A stretch of DNA of 25,745 bases from Lachnospiraceae bacterium (GTDB taxonomy: Bacteria; Bacillota_A; Clostridia; Lachnospirales; Lachnospiraceae): contig JAISHZ010000320.1 in assembly GCA_031262285.1 (NCBI GenBank), positions 1 to 25,745 on the forward strand, given 5' to 3'. Of the stretch, positions 7,513 through 13,872 are shown in pieces (position 1 is the first letter of the stretch; the number at the start of each line of letters is the position of its first letter). Below the pieces are notes generated by a model. The model was not told where the DNA came from. It was given only the letters and a program-made list of their open reading frames with translations, and did not search any database. A program made the position numbers and the translations under genes.

Positions 7513-8871
7513 ATGGAGCATTCCCCCAATATCAAGATCCAATTGCCGCAAAAAGTATCACAGATCATTCACACGCTGAACGCCGCCGGATATGAAGCAT
7601 ATGCGGTTGGGGGATGTGTTAGAGACAGCATGATCGGGAGGATACCGAGTGATTGGGATATTACGACGATAGCGACGCCTCTGCAGGTAAAGGAATGTTT
7701 TCACAGGACAGTGGATACCGGAATCGAGCATGGAACGGTAACGGTTTTGTTGGGGAAAGAAGGATTTGAAGTCACTACATATCGGATTGACGGGAAATAC
7801 AAAGATGCCCGCCATCCCGATCAAGTCACCTTTACACCGAGTCTGGAAGAGGATCTAAAACGTCGAGATTTTACGATCAATGCCATGGCATATCATGAAC
7901 AAGTGGGATTGGTGGACTTATTTGGCGGACGAGAGGACATCGTGCGCAAAACGATCCGCTGCGTGGGGGATCCCGCACAGCGTTTTTCAGAAGATGCGCT
8001 AAGAATGCTCCGAGCGATTCGTTTTTGTGCCCAGTTGGGATATCTGCCGGAAGCACGAACCAAAGAAGCGATCCATACTTACGCACCGCTTTTGTCGAGG
8101 ATCAGTCAAGAAAGAATCAGAGACGAACTGCAAAAAATGATACTGTCACCACATCCCGAATATTTGCGTATCGCCTATGAAACCGGATTGACGGCTATAT
8201 TTTTCCCACAGTGGGATCAAGCGATGAACACACCACAAAATCATATCCACCACAGATTTGGAGTGGGTGAACACATATTAGAAGCCATGCGAGTATCCAA
8301 ACCAACCAAAGAAGTCAGACTGGCACTTCTATTGCACGATATCGGAAAACCTGCATCCATGACGATCGCGTCAGACCAAACCACCCATTTTAAGGGGCAT
8401 GAGGATATCAGCGCCAAGATGGCACAGAGCATCTTGCGAAACTTTCGCTACGACAATCAGACCATTCACACGGTATGCAGATTGATTGCCTACCACGATT
8501 ACTGCAAAGGGGTTACCATAACTCCTGCTTTCATCCGAAAGATGGTGTATCGCGTGGGAGTGACTGATATACCGGACTTGTTTAGCGTGATGGAAGCAGA
8601 TATCATGGCACAAAGCGACTATATGCGATCACAAAAACTAGATGCACTGCAAGAAATCAAACAAATATTCGCACAAATACTGGAGCAAGGGGTATGTGTA
8701 TCCAAAGAGCAGCTTGCTCTCAATGGGAGAGACTTAATTGCGATGGGATTGCAACCAGGCAGACGAATCGGAGAAGTGTTAGAGCAATTGATGGAATATG
8801 TGTTGGAACATCCGGAAGAGAATACAAAGTTGCAGCTATCAAAAATCGTGAAAACCATCCATAATATATAG
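7513..8871 (+). CDS. cca: CCA-adding tRNA nucleotidyltransferase with HD domain
   Basis: Adds or repairs the 3' CCA of tRNAs using CTP and ATP, in the cytoplasm. The 452-residue protein starts with the class II nucleotidyltransferase head: AVGGCVRD with G33-G34-C35-V36-R37-D38, then D47-W-D49, the metal-binding pair. RRDFTINAMAYH and EDALRMLRAIRFCAQLGY mark the neck and the base- and primer-binding region. LLHDIGKP with H275-D276 begins an HD domain, common in clostridial CCA enzymes and linked in other bacteria to phosphohydrolase activity. Start: ATG 7513 with AAGGAG about 9 bases upstream. The coat-kinase gene follows after about 108 bases. Identification is firm; the HD activity is by family analogy. 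Confidence 0.95.
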   Translation: MEHSPNIKIQLPQKVSQIIHTLNAAGYEAYAVGGCVRDSMIGRIPSDWDITTIATPLQVKECFHRTVDTGIEHGTVTVLLGKEGFEVTTYRIDGKYKDARHPDQVTFTPSLEEDLKRRDFTINAMAYHEQVGLVDLFGGREDIVRKTIRCVGDPAQRFSEDALRMLRAIRFCAQLGYLPEARTKEAIHTYAPLLSRISQERIRDELQKMILSPHPEYLRIAYETGLTAIFFPQWDQAMNTPQNHIHHRFGVGEHILEAMRVSKPTKEVRLALLLHDIGKPASMTIASDQTTHFKGHEDISAKMAQSILRNFRYDNQTIHTVCRLIAYHDYCKGVTITPAFIRKMVYRVGVTDIPDLFSVMEADIMAQSDYMRSQKLDALQEIKQIFAQILEQGVCVSKEQLALNGRDLIAMGLQPGRRIGEVLEQLMEYVLEHPEENTKLQLSKIVKTIHNI

Positions 8872-8979
8872 GAGTTCCATTTCATTCGATCCTGTTGAAT
8901 CGTTCTATCTGATGTGCTTTTCTCATATGATGGTATGACCGGAAACACGCCGGGAAACATGATACGGGAGGGGCAGAAA

Positions 8980-9966
8980 GTGAATGATAGAGCGGTGAGT
9001 TTGCTGGATCAGTATGACGTGGAAGTATACCGTACCAGAAAGGGTAGAGGCGCCATTTTGTGCGATACGACCCGAGGGAGTCTGGTATTCAAAGAATATA
9101 CGGGGAATACTGAAAAAGTACTTCTTCAAGATAAATTGCTCAAGCAGATTGAACAGATGGGTAATGTGCTTGTGGAGCAAATCATTCCCAACAAAGAAGG
9201 GAAACTATTGGTCAAGGATCATGACGGCGTATCCTATCTATTAAAGACCAATTTTGAAGGACAGGAATGCAATGTCCGTGACAAAGAAGAATGTATCAAA
9301 GCGGTGAAACTCTTAGGAGAACTTCATGCTTGTATGGAATTGCCTGCATTGATGTGTGAGGGAGTGACTCGCTATTCACAAGATCGTGAATATGAAAAAC
9401 ACAATAGAGAAATGAAAAAGGCGAAACACTATTTGTGGAAAAAACGCCGCAAAACTTGGTTCGAGTTCGATTTACTTCATAATATTGATTATTTTTTGGA
9501 GCAGGCGATCGAAGTCACCAAGCAGTGGCAGGATTACAAGGCAGCCGGGAATGCAGCAGGAGGAACCTATCCTTTGATCTTTTGCCATGGGGATTATCAG
9601 TATCACAATATCCTCCGCAAAGACAATCAATGGATGATCGTGAATTTTGATAAATATATGTTAGACAATCCAATCAGAGACTTATATTTATTTATGCGTA
9701 AATTGTTGGAGAAAAGTGACTGGTCTGTTGCGCTCGGTAAAGAGTTGCTCCAAGCATATCAGTCTATCAGAACCATCTCTTTTTATGCGTGGATCGATTT
9801 GTATTATCGATTTGCTTATCCGGAAAAGTTTTGGAAGATTGTAAACTTTTACTTTAACTCAGGGAGATCTCTGATTCCCGAGCGCAATCAAGAAAAATTG
9901 GAAAAACTACTGACACAGGAAAAGCAAAAACAAAATTTCCTGAATGAAGTATTCAGAGAACTCTAA
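8980..9966 (+). CDS. cotS: CotS-family spore-coat kinase-like protein
   Basis: Resembles the CotS/CotI/YsxE group of protein-kinase-fold proteins associated with the spore coat, suggesting a role late in sporulation. The predicted protein has 328 residues. H203-G-D205 in FCHGDYQYHNILR corresponds to the catalytic loop. VNFDKYMLDNPIRDLYLFMRK corresponds to the metal-binding segment and CotS-specific continuation. Start chosen at GTG 8980 because GGGAGGGG lies 7 bases upstream; an in-frame ATG at 8914 has no comparable SD. A weak SigE-like -10 (CATATGAT, 8924-8931) is visible but its -35 is poor. Substrates of this group are poorly known. The PEGA lipoprotein gene follows after 33 bases and is probably co-transcribed. 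Confidence 0.8.
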   Translation: MNDRAVSLLDQYDVEVYRTRKGRGAILCDTTRGSLVFKEYTGNTEKVLLQDKLLKQIEQMGNVLVEQIIPNKEGKLLVKDHDGVSYLLKTNFEGQECNVRDKEECIKAVKLLGELHACMELPALMCEGVTRYSQDREYEKHNREMKKAKHYLWKKRRKTWFEFDLLHNIDYFLEQAIEVTKQWQDYKAAGNAAGGTYPLIFCHGDYQYHNILRKDNQWMIVNFDKYMLDNPIRDLYLFMRKLLEKSDWSVALGKELLQAYQSIRTISFYAWIDLYYRFAYPEKFWKIVNFYFNSGRSLIPERNQEKLEKLLTQEKQKQNFLNEVFREL

Positions 9967-9999
9967 CCACCAATACGTCTTGCGACGGACAGGAGTCAG

Positions 10000-11379
10000 A
10001 TGAAAGCACGTAAGTGTGAAAGAAGCCAAAAAGAGCGACAGATCCGGCAGCAAATGCATTTTTGTCTAGTTGCCATCCTTTTATGGACGATCCTTTTGAC
10101 CGGTTGTGCAGAGCAAAATCAAAGTACACAATCATCGCAGCAGGTCAATGACATTGTCCTGCCGGGTGTGAGCGCGTATGATTCGGCAGATACAGCAGTG
10201 TTAATCGGTATTGGAGAGGATCATAAGACATTGACACTGCGCAATTTGATCCGCAATCTCAATTATACCCTCAATGTTCAAGGAACCAGCGAGATGTACA
10301 ATCAATATGAGGAACCGATTACCTTAGCGCAGCTTCGCATTGGAGAAATCGTTGAGGTGACTTTTTTGCGTGAGAAGAAAAAATTGACGACTTTACGTGT
10401 CTCGAATCAAGCGTGGAGATATGAAAGTATCTCTTCGTATGAATGGAAGGAAGATAGACAGGAATTGAAGATCGGGGAAGAAACTTATCGATATGGGAAG
10501 GAGTTATTACTTTTTTCGAAGGATAAGCTCATCGAAAGGACGGAAGTCAACCCCACTGATGTATTGAGCATCAGAGGGATTGACAAGGATGTGCTTAGCG
10601 TTCGTGTAGAAAGTGGGCATGGGTATCTGCGTTTGGAAAATGAGGAGCAGTTTATCGGCGGTTATATCGAAATCGGACAAGTATTGATCAGTGAAATAAC
10701 AGAAGATATGCGTCTTAGCGTACCGGAAGGCAATTATCAAGTCTTGTTATCAAACAAAGGAAATAGCGGACAGAAGGTTGTCAAGATAGAGCGAAATGAA
10801 GAAACGATCCTGGATTTACAAGATCTGAGCGTCGTGGAAATCAAGAAAGGCAGCATTACCTTTACGCTAACACCGGAAAGTGCAAAACTCTATGTGGATG
10901 GTCAGCTTACAGATTGGGCAGCGCCGATTTCAATGGAATATGGCTTACATCAAATATATGTTTCCGCAGATGGGTATGAGAGCATTACGAAATATTTACG
11001 CGTAGCCGAGCAATCCAATACTGTCACCATCGCGTTGGATTCGCAAGACGACACTTCCGGCAGCACGACAGAGAGCGATGCGAGTACCACGCAAACGAGC
11101 GAAGAGACACAGGAAACCACACAGACGGATCCTACGGTCTATGATGTATATGTGGAAGCACCGGAAGGGGTTGAGGTTTATCTTGATGGCAATTATATCG
11201 GGATAGCTCCTTGTTCCTTCCGAAAAGTACCCGGAACACACACCATCGTATTGTGGAAATATGGGTATGAGAATCGAAGTTATACCGTCTTAATTGATGA
11301 GGAACAAAATGATAGTTACCTTTCTTTTGCAGACCTCATCGTAACGTCAGCAAGTGATGTTTCCGCAGGAAACCCATAG
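10000..11379 (+). CDS. Lipoprotein with two PEGA domains
   Basis: Predicted surface lipoprotein of 459 residues. After a positively charged start, a hydrophobic segment ends in the lipobox LLTGC, with C36 as the lipid-modified residue. Residues about 55-280 form an unrecognised, probably beta-rich region. PEGA domain 1 lies near 283-345 (TPESAKLYVDG) and PEGA domain 2 near 380-445 (APEGVEVYLDGNYIG). A Ser/Thr/Gln/Glu-rich linker of about 35 residues joins them. PEGA domains are small surface-protein folds of unclear function, often near cell-wall or S-layer-linked proteins. Start: ATG 10000 with CAGGAG seven bases upstream. Neighbouring cotS-like gene suggests but does not prove a sporulation or envelope role. 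Confidence 0.8.
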   Translation: MKARKCERSQKERQIRQQMHFCLVAILLWTILLTGCAEQNQSTQSSQQVNDIVLPGVSAYDSADTAVLIGIGEDHKTLTLRNLIRNLNYTLNVQGTSEMYNQYEEPITLAQLRIGEIVEVTFLREKKKLTTLRVSNQAWRYESISSYEWKEDRQELKIGEETYRYGKELLLFSKDKLIERTEVNPTDVLSIRGIDKDVLSVRVESGHGYLRLENEEQFIGGYIEIGQVLISEITEDMRLSVPEGNYQVLLSNKGNSGQKVVKIERNEETILDLQDLSVVEIKKGSITFTLTPESAKLYVDGQLTDWAAPISMEYGLHQIYVSADGYESITKYLRVAEQSNTVTIALDSQDDTSGSTTESDASTTQTSEETQETTQTDPTVYDVYVEAPEGVEVYLDGNYIGIAPCSFRKVPGTHTIVLWKYGYENRSYTVLIDEEQNDSYLSFADLIVTSASDVSAGNP

Positions 11380-11419
11380 CTTACGGTATAATTGTTTTAT
11401 GAAAAATGGGAATACTACT

Positions 11420-11513
11420 CAGAGAGTCTAACACCCAAAACGCCCCTCGGCTCTGTGCAGTTCGTCCGGGATACATTCCCTTTGAAACGTAGATCGCGAA
11501 ACGTGAATTGTAA
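11420..11513 (+). repeat. Dispersed repeat R2, copy 2, upstream of hup
   Basis: Aligns with 1-96 nearly end to end, with about a dozen differences and two small gaps by eye. It keeps CAGAG...CTCTG and the 3' tail ACGTGAATTGTAA. The GTTCG / CGAA-type pairing of copy 1 is only partly kept here. It is intergenic, between the PEGA gene stop (11379) and the hup promoter (11556). Confidence 0.85.
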
Positions 11514-11555
11514 CACAAAACTTTTCGGAAACGCCGTAAACACAGCAAAAATGCC

Positions 11556-11584
11556 TTGACAAACAATGCCAAAGCAGATATATA
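11556..11584 (+). promoter_or_regulatory. SigA-type promoter of hup
   Basis: TTGACA at 11556-11561 and TATATA at 11579-11584 are separated by 17 bases. The hup ATG is 77 bases further on. This fits a strong constitutive promoter, as expected for an abundant nucleoid protein. Confidence 0.8.
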
Positions 11585-11661
11585 TATGGGTAAGCGTACG
11601 GCTCGTCTATTTTTCGGGCGTATGATAAAAAAGCAAAAATCCATCGTAGGAGGAATTCATC

Positions 11662-11937
11662 ATGAACAAAGCAGAATTAATTGCAGCGATTGCAGAGCAA
11701 AGCGATCTCTCACAGAAAGACGCAGGGAAAGCCCTAAAAGCTTTTGTGGACATCGTTACCGAGGAACTAAAAAAAGGTGGGAAAGTACAGCTTGTGGGAT
11801 TTGGTACCTTCGAAGTAACGGAAAGAGCTGAGCGCGACGGACGTAATCCGCAAAACGGCGAACCGATGAAGATTCCGGCTTCCAAAGCTCCGAAATTTAA
11901 AGCAGGAAAAGGACTCAAAGAAGCAGTGAACGCATAA
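11662..11937 (+). CDS. hup: HU-family DNA-binding protein
   Basis: Histone-like nucleoid protein that bends and compacts DNA as a dimer. Its 91 residues are the usual HU length. MNKAELIAAIAEQSDLSQKDAGKAL is the dimerising helical part. GTFEVTERAERDGRNPQNGEPMKIP is the DNA-binding beta arm with the conserved GRNPQ and intercalating-proline region. Start: ATG 11662 behind TAGGAGGAATTC. It has its own promoter and terminator, but in clostridia it is commonly followed by the S4-domain gene rqcP, as here. Confidence 0.97.
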   Translation: MNKAELIAAIAEQSDLSQKDAGKALKAFVDIVTEELKKGGKVQLVGFGTFEVTERAERDGRNPQNGEPMKIPASKAPKFKAGKGLKEAVNA

Positions 11938-11944
11938 GCGTAAG

Positions 11945-11981
11945 AAGCCGGAGGTTCGGTGATAGAGACCTTCGGCTTTTT
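11945..11981 (+). terminator. Terminator between hup and rqcP
   Basis: AAGCCGGAGGT at 11945-11955 pairs with ACCTTCGGCTT (one G-T pair) and runs into TTTT. It begins 7 bases after the hup stop. Some read-through must occur if rqcP depends on the hup promoter, because no other promoter is evident before 12006. Confidence 0.75.
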
Positions 11982-12005
11982 CAATGGGACAGAAACGAGG
12001 ATTGT

Positions 12006-12272
12006 ATGAGACTAGATAAATACTTAAAAGTATCGCGCTTGATCAAAAGACGAGCAATTGCCAAGGAAGCTTGCGACGCAGGCAGAGTAAGTGTCAACGG
12101 CAAAGTGGCAAGAGCTTCTTTGGAGGTGAAAATAGGAGATGAAATACGAATCACCTTCGGGAATCGAGAAGTCGCTGTGAAAATTTTGGACGTACAAGAA
12201 ACCGGCAAAAAAGAAGAAGCAAGGGAGCTCTATACCACCTTATCTCCACAGGAAAAGTTTGAAAGTAAGTGA
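12006..12272 (+). CDS. rqcP: S4-domain RNA-binding protein RqcP (YabO/HslR family)
   Basis: Small RNA-binding protein of ribosome-associated quality control. In Bacillus subtilis RqcP works with RqcH during poly-alanine tailing on obstructed 50S subunits. The 88 residues contain an S4 domain from residue 1: MRLDKYLKVSRLIKRRAIAKE, then GRVSVNGKVARAS and KIGDEIRITFG. A short charged tail follows. The last codons (F-E-S-K) and the TGA stop lie within repeat R1 copy C. ATG 12006 has a modest GAGG SD. Gene order hup-rqcP-yabP is the conserved clostridial arrangement, which supports the assignment. Confidence 0.93.
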   Translation: MRLDKYLKVSRLIKRRAIAKEACDAGRVSVNGKVARASLEVKIGDEIRITFGNREVAVKILDVQETGKKEEARELYTTLSPQEKFESK

Positions 12273-12333
12273 ACTATCAAACTCCTTGATTGGTACGCGC
12301 GCTACCTACGCGCAGACGGGAGCAGAAACTGAA
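12255..12333 (+). repeat. Repeat R1 (copy C) spanning the 3' end of rqcP
   Basis: The copy keeps GTTTGAAAGT, with a pairing arm ACTATCAAAC that has one mismatch, then CCTTGATTGGTACGCGCGC and CAGACGGGAGCA. The end reads GAAACTGAA instead of AAATATGAA, so the ATG is lost. The rqcP stop codon (12270-12272) lies inside the element. The frame that encodes SLKVSELSN in GH31 is also open here, reading SLKVSELSNSLIGTRATYAQ and on. It is not used by rqcP, which enters in a different frame. Confidence 0.85.
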
Positions 12334-12351
12334 ATCTTATCATAACATATT

Positions 12352-12380
12352 GCATATTTCCCCCTATTGGTAAATATAAT
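12352..12380 (+). promoter_or_regulatory. Possible SigE promoter of yabP-yabQ
   Basis: GCATATT at 12352-12358 resembles the SigE -35 element. After 14 bases, AATATAAT at 12373-12380 resembles the SigE -10 consensus CATACAnT. The spacing is that of SigE promoters. In B. subtilis yabP and yabQ belong to the SigE regulon, so the placement fits mother-cell expression during sporulation. Confidence 0.5.
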
Positions 12381-12450
12381 GTAAGAGAAGCTGCGAAAGC
12401 AAGGCAGACTAAACCGATGGACGAAGCTTTAGCGAATGGGGGGAGATGCG

Positions 12451-12741
12451 ATGGAAGAATTGGGAGGTACGCGAGTTCACAAAGTAATGCTTGGTAACCG
12501 CAGAACTTGTACGATAAGCGGGGTCAATGATGTTTTGTCCTTTGATATTCGGGAGATTCTGTTAGAAACAGAACAAGGGATGTTGATGATCAAAGGAGAT
12601 GATCTCCACGTCAACCGTCTGACCTTAGACAAAGGGGAAGTGGATGTTGATGGCAAAATAGATAGTTTGACCTATTCTGATGTAGGATCGGGCAATACCC
12701 ATACCAAAGGCGAATCCTTTTTCTCAAAACTTTTCCGATAA
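12451..12741 (+). CDS. yabP: Sporulation protein YabP
   Basis: YabP/YqfC-family sporulation protein of 96 residues. In B. subtilis yabP is a mother-cell sporulation gene; its biochemical role is not established. The sequence shows the family pattern: HKVMLGNRRTCTISGVNDVLSFD, then EQGMLMIKGDDLHVNRLTLDKGEVDVDG. It is mostly beta strand with no membrane segment. Start chosen at ATG 12451 because GGGGGGAG lies directly upstream. The earlier in-frame ATG at 12436 overlaps that SD and would have none of its own. It is flanked by R1 copies C and D in direct orientation. Confidence 0.92.
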   Translation: MEELGGTRVHKVMLGNRRTCTISGVNDVLSFDIREILLETEQGMLMIKGDDLHVNRLTLDKGEVDVDGKIDSLTYSDVGSGNTHTKGESFFSKLFR

Positions 12742-12778
12742 TTTTTGAAAAGGAAATATCAGTTAACCGCCACAGCAT

Positions 12779-12856
12779 AAGTTTGAAAGTAAGGGAACTT
12801 TCAAACACTTTGATTGATACGCGTGCTGCTGGCACGCAGATGGGAATGAATATGAG
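12779..12856 (+). repeat. Repeat R1 (copy D) in the leader of yabQ
   Basis: The perfect 10-bp stem GTTTGAAAGT / ACTTTCAAAC is kept. The second stem reads GCGTGC / GCACGC, still paired although its sequence differs from other copies. The SD has decayed to GGGAATG, and the terminal ATG (12852-12854) opens a two-codon frame ATG-AGA-TAA. The real yabQ SD AAAGGAGA follows at once. The SLKVRELSN frame is open through the element up to that TAA. Confidence 0.88.
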
Positions 12857-12871
12857 ATAAAGGAGAGCGAT

Positions 12872-13327
12872 ATGGTCGATGAAAATGTTTTTTTACTCCA
12901 TGCGCTTTGCTTGGGATTGGTCTTTGTGTTTGTGTATGACATTCTTGTTATTCTAAGGAAAGTGATCAAACATTATCGTTTTTGGATAGCCATACAGGAT
13001 TTGGCCTTTTGGATTTTCTGTGCAGTGGCTGTATTTCTCTTAATGCATCATGAAAGTAGCGGCACTTTGCGATGGTTTGCGATTCTTGGCGCCTTGGTGG
13101 GAATGATTTTGTACAAAAAGACGTTGAGCAGACCATTTGTGAAATATGTTTCTATGGGATTGATGAAGATCAAAAATGTGTTGATGAAGCCTTTTTCTCT
13201 TCTCAAAAAAGGATTGTTCCGGATATTTGGCACCATTTCGCAGAAACAAAAACGCGTAAATTTCTATTGGAAAAAGAAGTTGACGCGTGGCGGCAGAATG
13301 CTTAAAATGGTGTTCAAGAAAATTTAA
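12872..13327 (+). CDS. yabQ: Sporulation membrane protein YabQ
   Basis: YabQ-family membrane protein required in B. subtilis for spore cortex formation and located in the mother-cell membranes around the forespore. The 151 residues include hydrophobic segments near 5-27 (FLLHALCLGLVFVFVYDILVI region), 41-59 (DLAFWIFCAVAVFLLM) and 68-83, then a basic C-terminal tail rich in Lys. Start: ATG 12872 with AAAGGAGA 5 bases upstream. It is 130 bases after yabP, the gap being filled mostly by R1 copy D, and is followed at once by divIC. Position between yabP and divIC supports the name. Confidence 0.9.
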   Translation: MVDENVFLLHALCLGLVFVFVYDILVILRKVIKHYRFWIAIQDLAFWIFCAVAVFLLMHHESSGTLRWFAILGALVGMILYKKTLSRPFVKYVSMGLMKIKNVLMKPFSLLKKGLFRIFGTISQKQKRVNFYWKKKLTRGGRMLKMVFKKI

Positions 13328-13350
13328 GTATGACAGAGGGAGGGCATCGT

Positions 13351-13659
13351 ATGGCAAAGTTAAAAGCCGCGTTTCAAAGACAGCGACAAAATCGTTTGAA
13401 TATGTTTTGGGTTTCCTTTGTCATGCTGATGATCGTCGTGGTCGTGATGGTGAAAAGCCGTGATCTTCGCACCAAGATCGAAGAGAAAGTGCAGCAGGAG
13501 CAAGCATTGACAGAGCAGATGGAAGCACAACAGCTACGCGCTGAAGAAATAGAAGAATACCGTAAGTATACACAAACAAGAAAATTCATCGAAGAAACCG
13601 CGAAGGACAAGTTGGGTCTTGTATACGGAGACGAGATCGTCATTCGAGGGGAGGAATAA
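13351..13659 (+). CDS. divIC: Septum formation initiator DivIC/FtsB
   Basis: Bitopic membrane protein of the divisome that forms coiled coils with FtsL and DivIB at the division septum. The 102 residues include a basic cytoplasmic head, one membrane segment near 17-35 (MFWVSFVMLMIVVVVMV), and an extracellular coiled coil (LRTKIEEKVQQEQALTEQ onward, to about 82). The DivIC signature FIEETAKDKLGLVYGDEIV follows. Start chosen at ATG 13351 because GGGAGGG precedes it; the in-frame ATG at 13330 lies upstream of that SD. It sits 23 bases after yabQ and is followed by a terminator, so the sporulation/division unit ends here. Confidence 0.9.
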   Translation: MAKLKAAFQRQRQNRLNMFWVSFVMLMIVVVVMVKSRDLRTKIEEKVQQEQALTEQMEAQQLRAEEIEEYRKYTQTRKFIEETAKDKLGLVYGDEIVIRGEE

Positions 13660-13686
13660 AGTGATATTTACAGAATCAAATCATTC

Positions 13687-13721
13687 ATGCCGCCTATCGC
13701 ATCAGTAGGCGGCATTTTTTT
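13687..13721 (+). terminator. Terminator after divIC
   Basis: ATGCCGCCTA at 13687-13696 and TAGGCGGCAT at 13706-13715 form a perfect 10-bp stem followed by a run of T. It separates divIC from the spoIIE unit. Confidence 0.92.
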
Positions 13722-13786
13722 GTCGTAGAAAAAGCTTAGCTCCTTTTCAAATTGTGACAAAACCCACAATGAGGAGTGCTTATAAT
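13720..13786 (+). promoter_or_regulatory. Likely Spo0A-activated promoter of spoIIE (21-base spacer)
   Basis: TATAAT at 13781-13786 is a perfect -10. The best -35 match, GTGACA at 13754-13759, lies 21 bases upstream, longer than the usual 17. In B. subtilis the Spo0A-activated promoters of spoIIE and spoIIG have this long spacing (21-22). TTGTCGTA at 13720-13727 matches the 0A box TTGTCGAA at 7 of 8 positions, and a weaker match lies on the other strand over the -35. Together they suggest SigA plus Spo0A~P control. Confidence 0.55.
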
Positions 13787-13872
13787 GAATGTTACCATAA
13801 AAAACAGGTGTCATCTGTTCGGACAAGCGTGGAGGGTAGGTGAGCCACGGTGAAACGAACAAAGGAGTGAAT

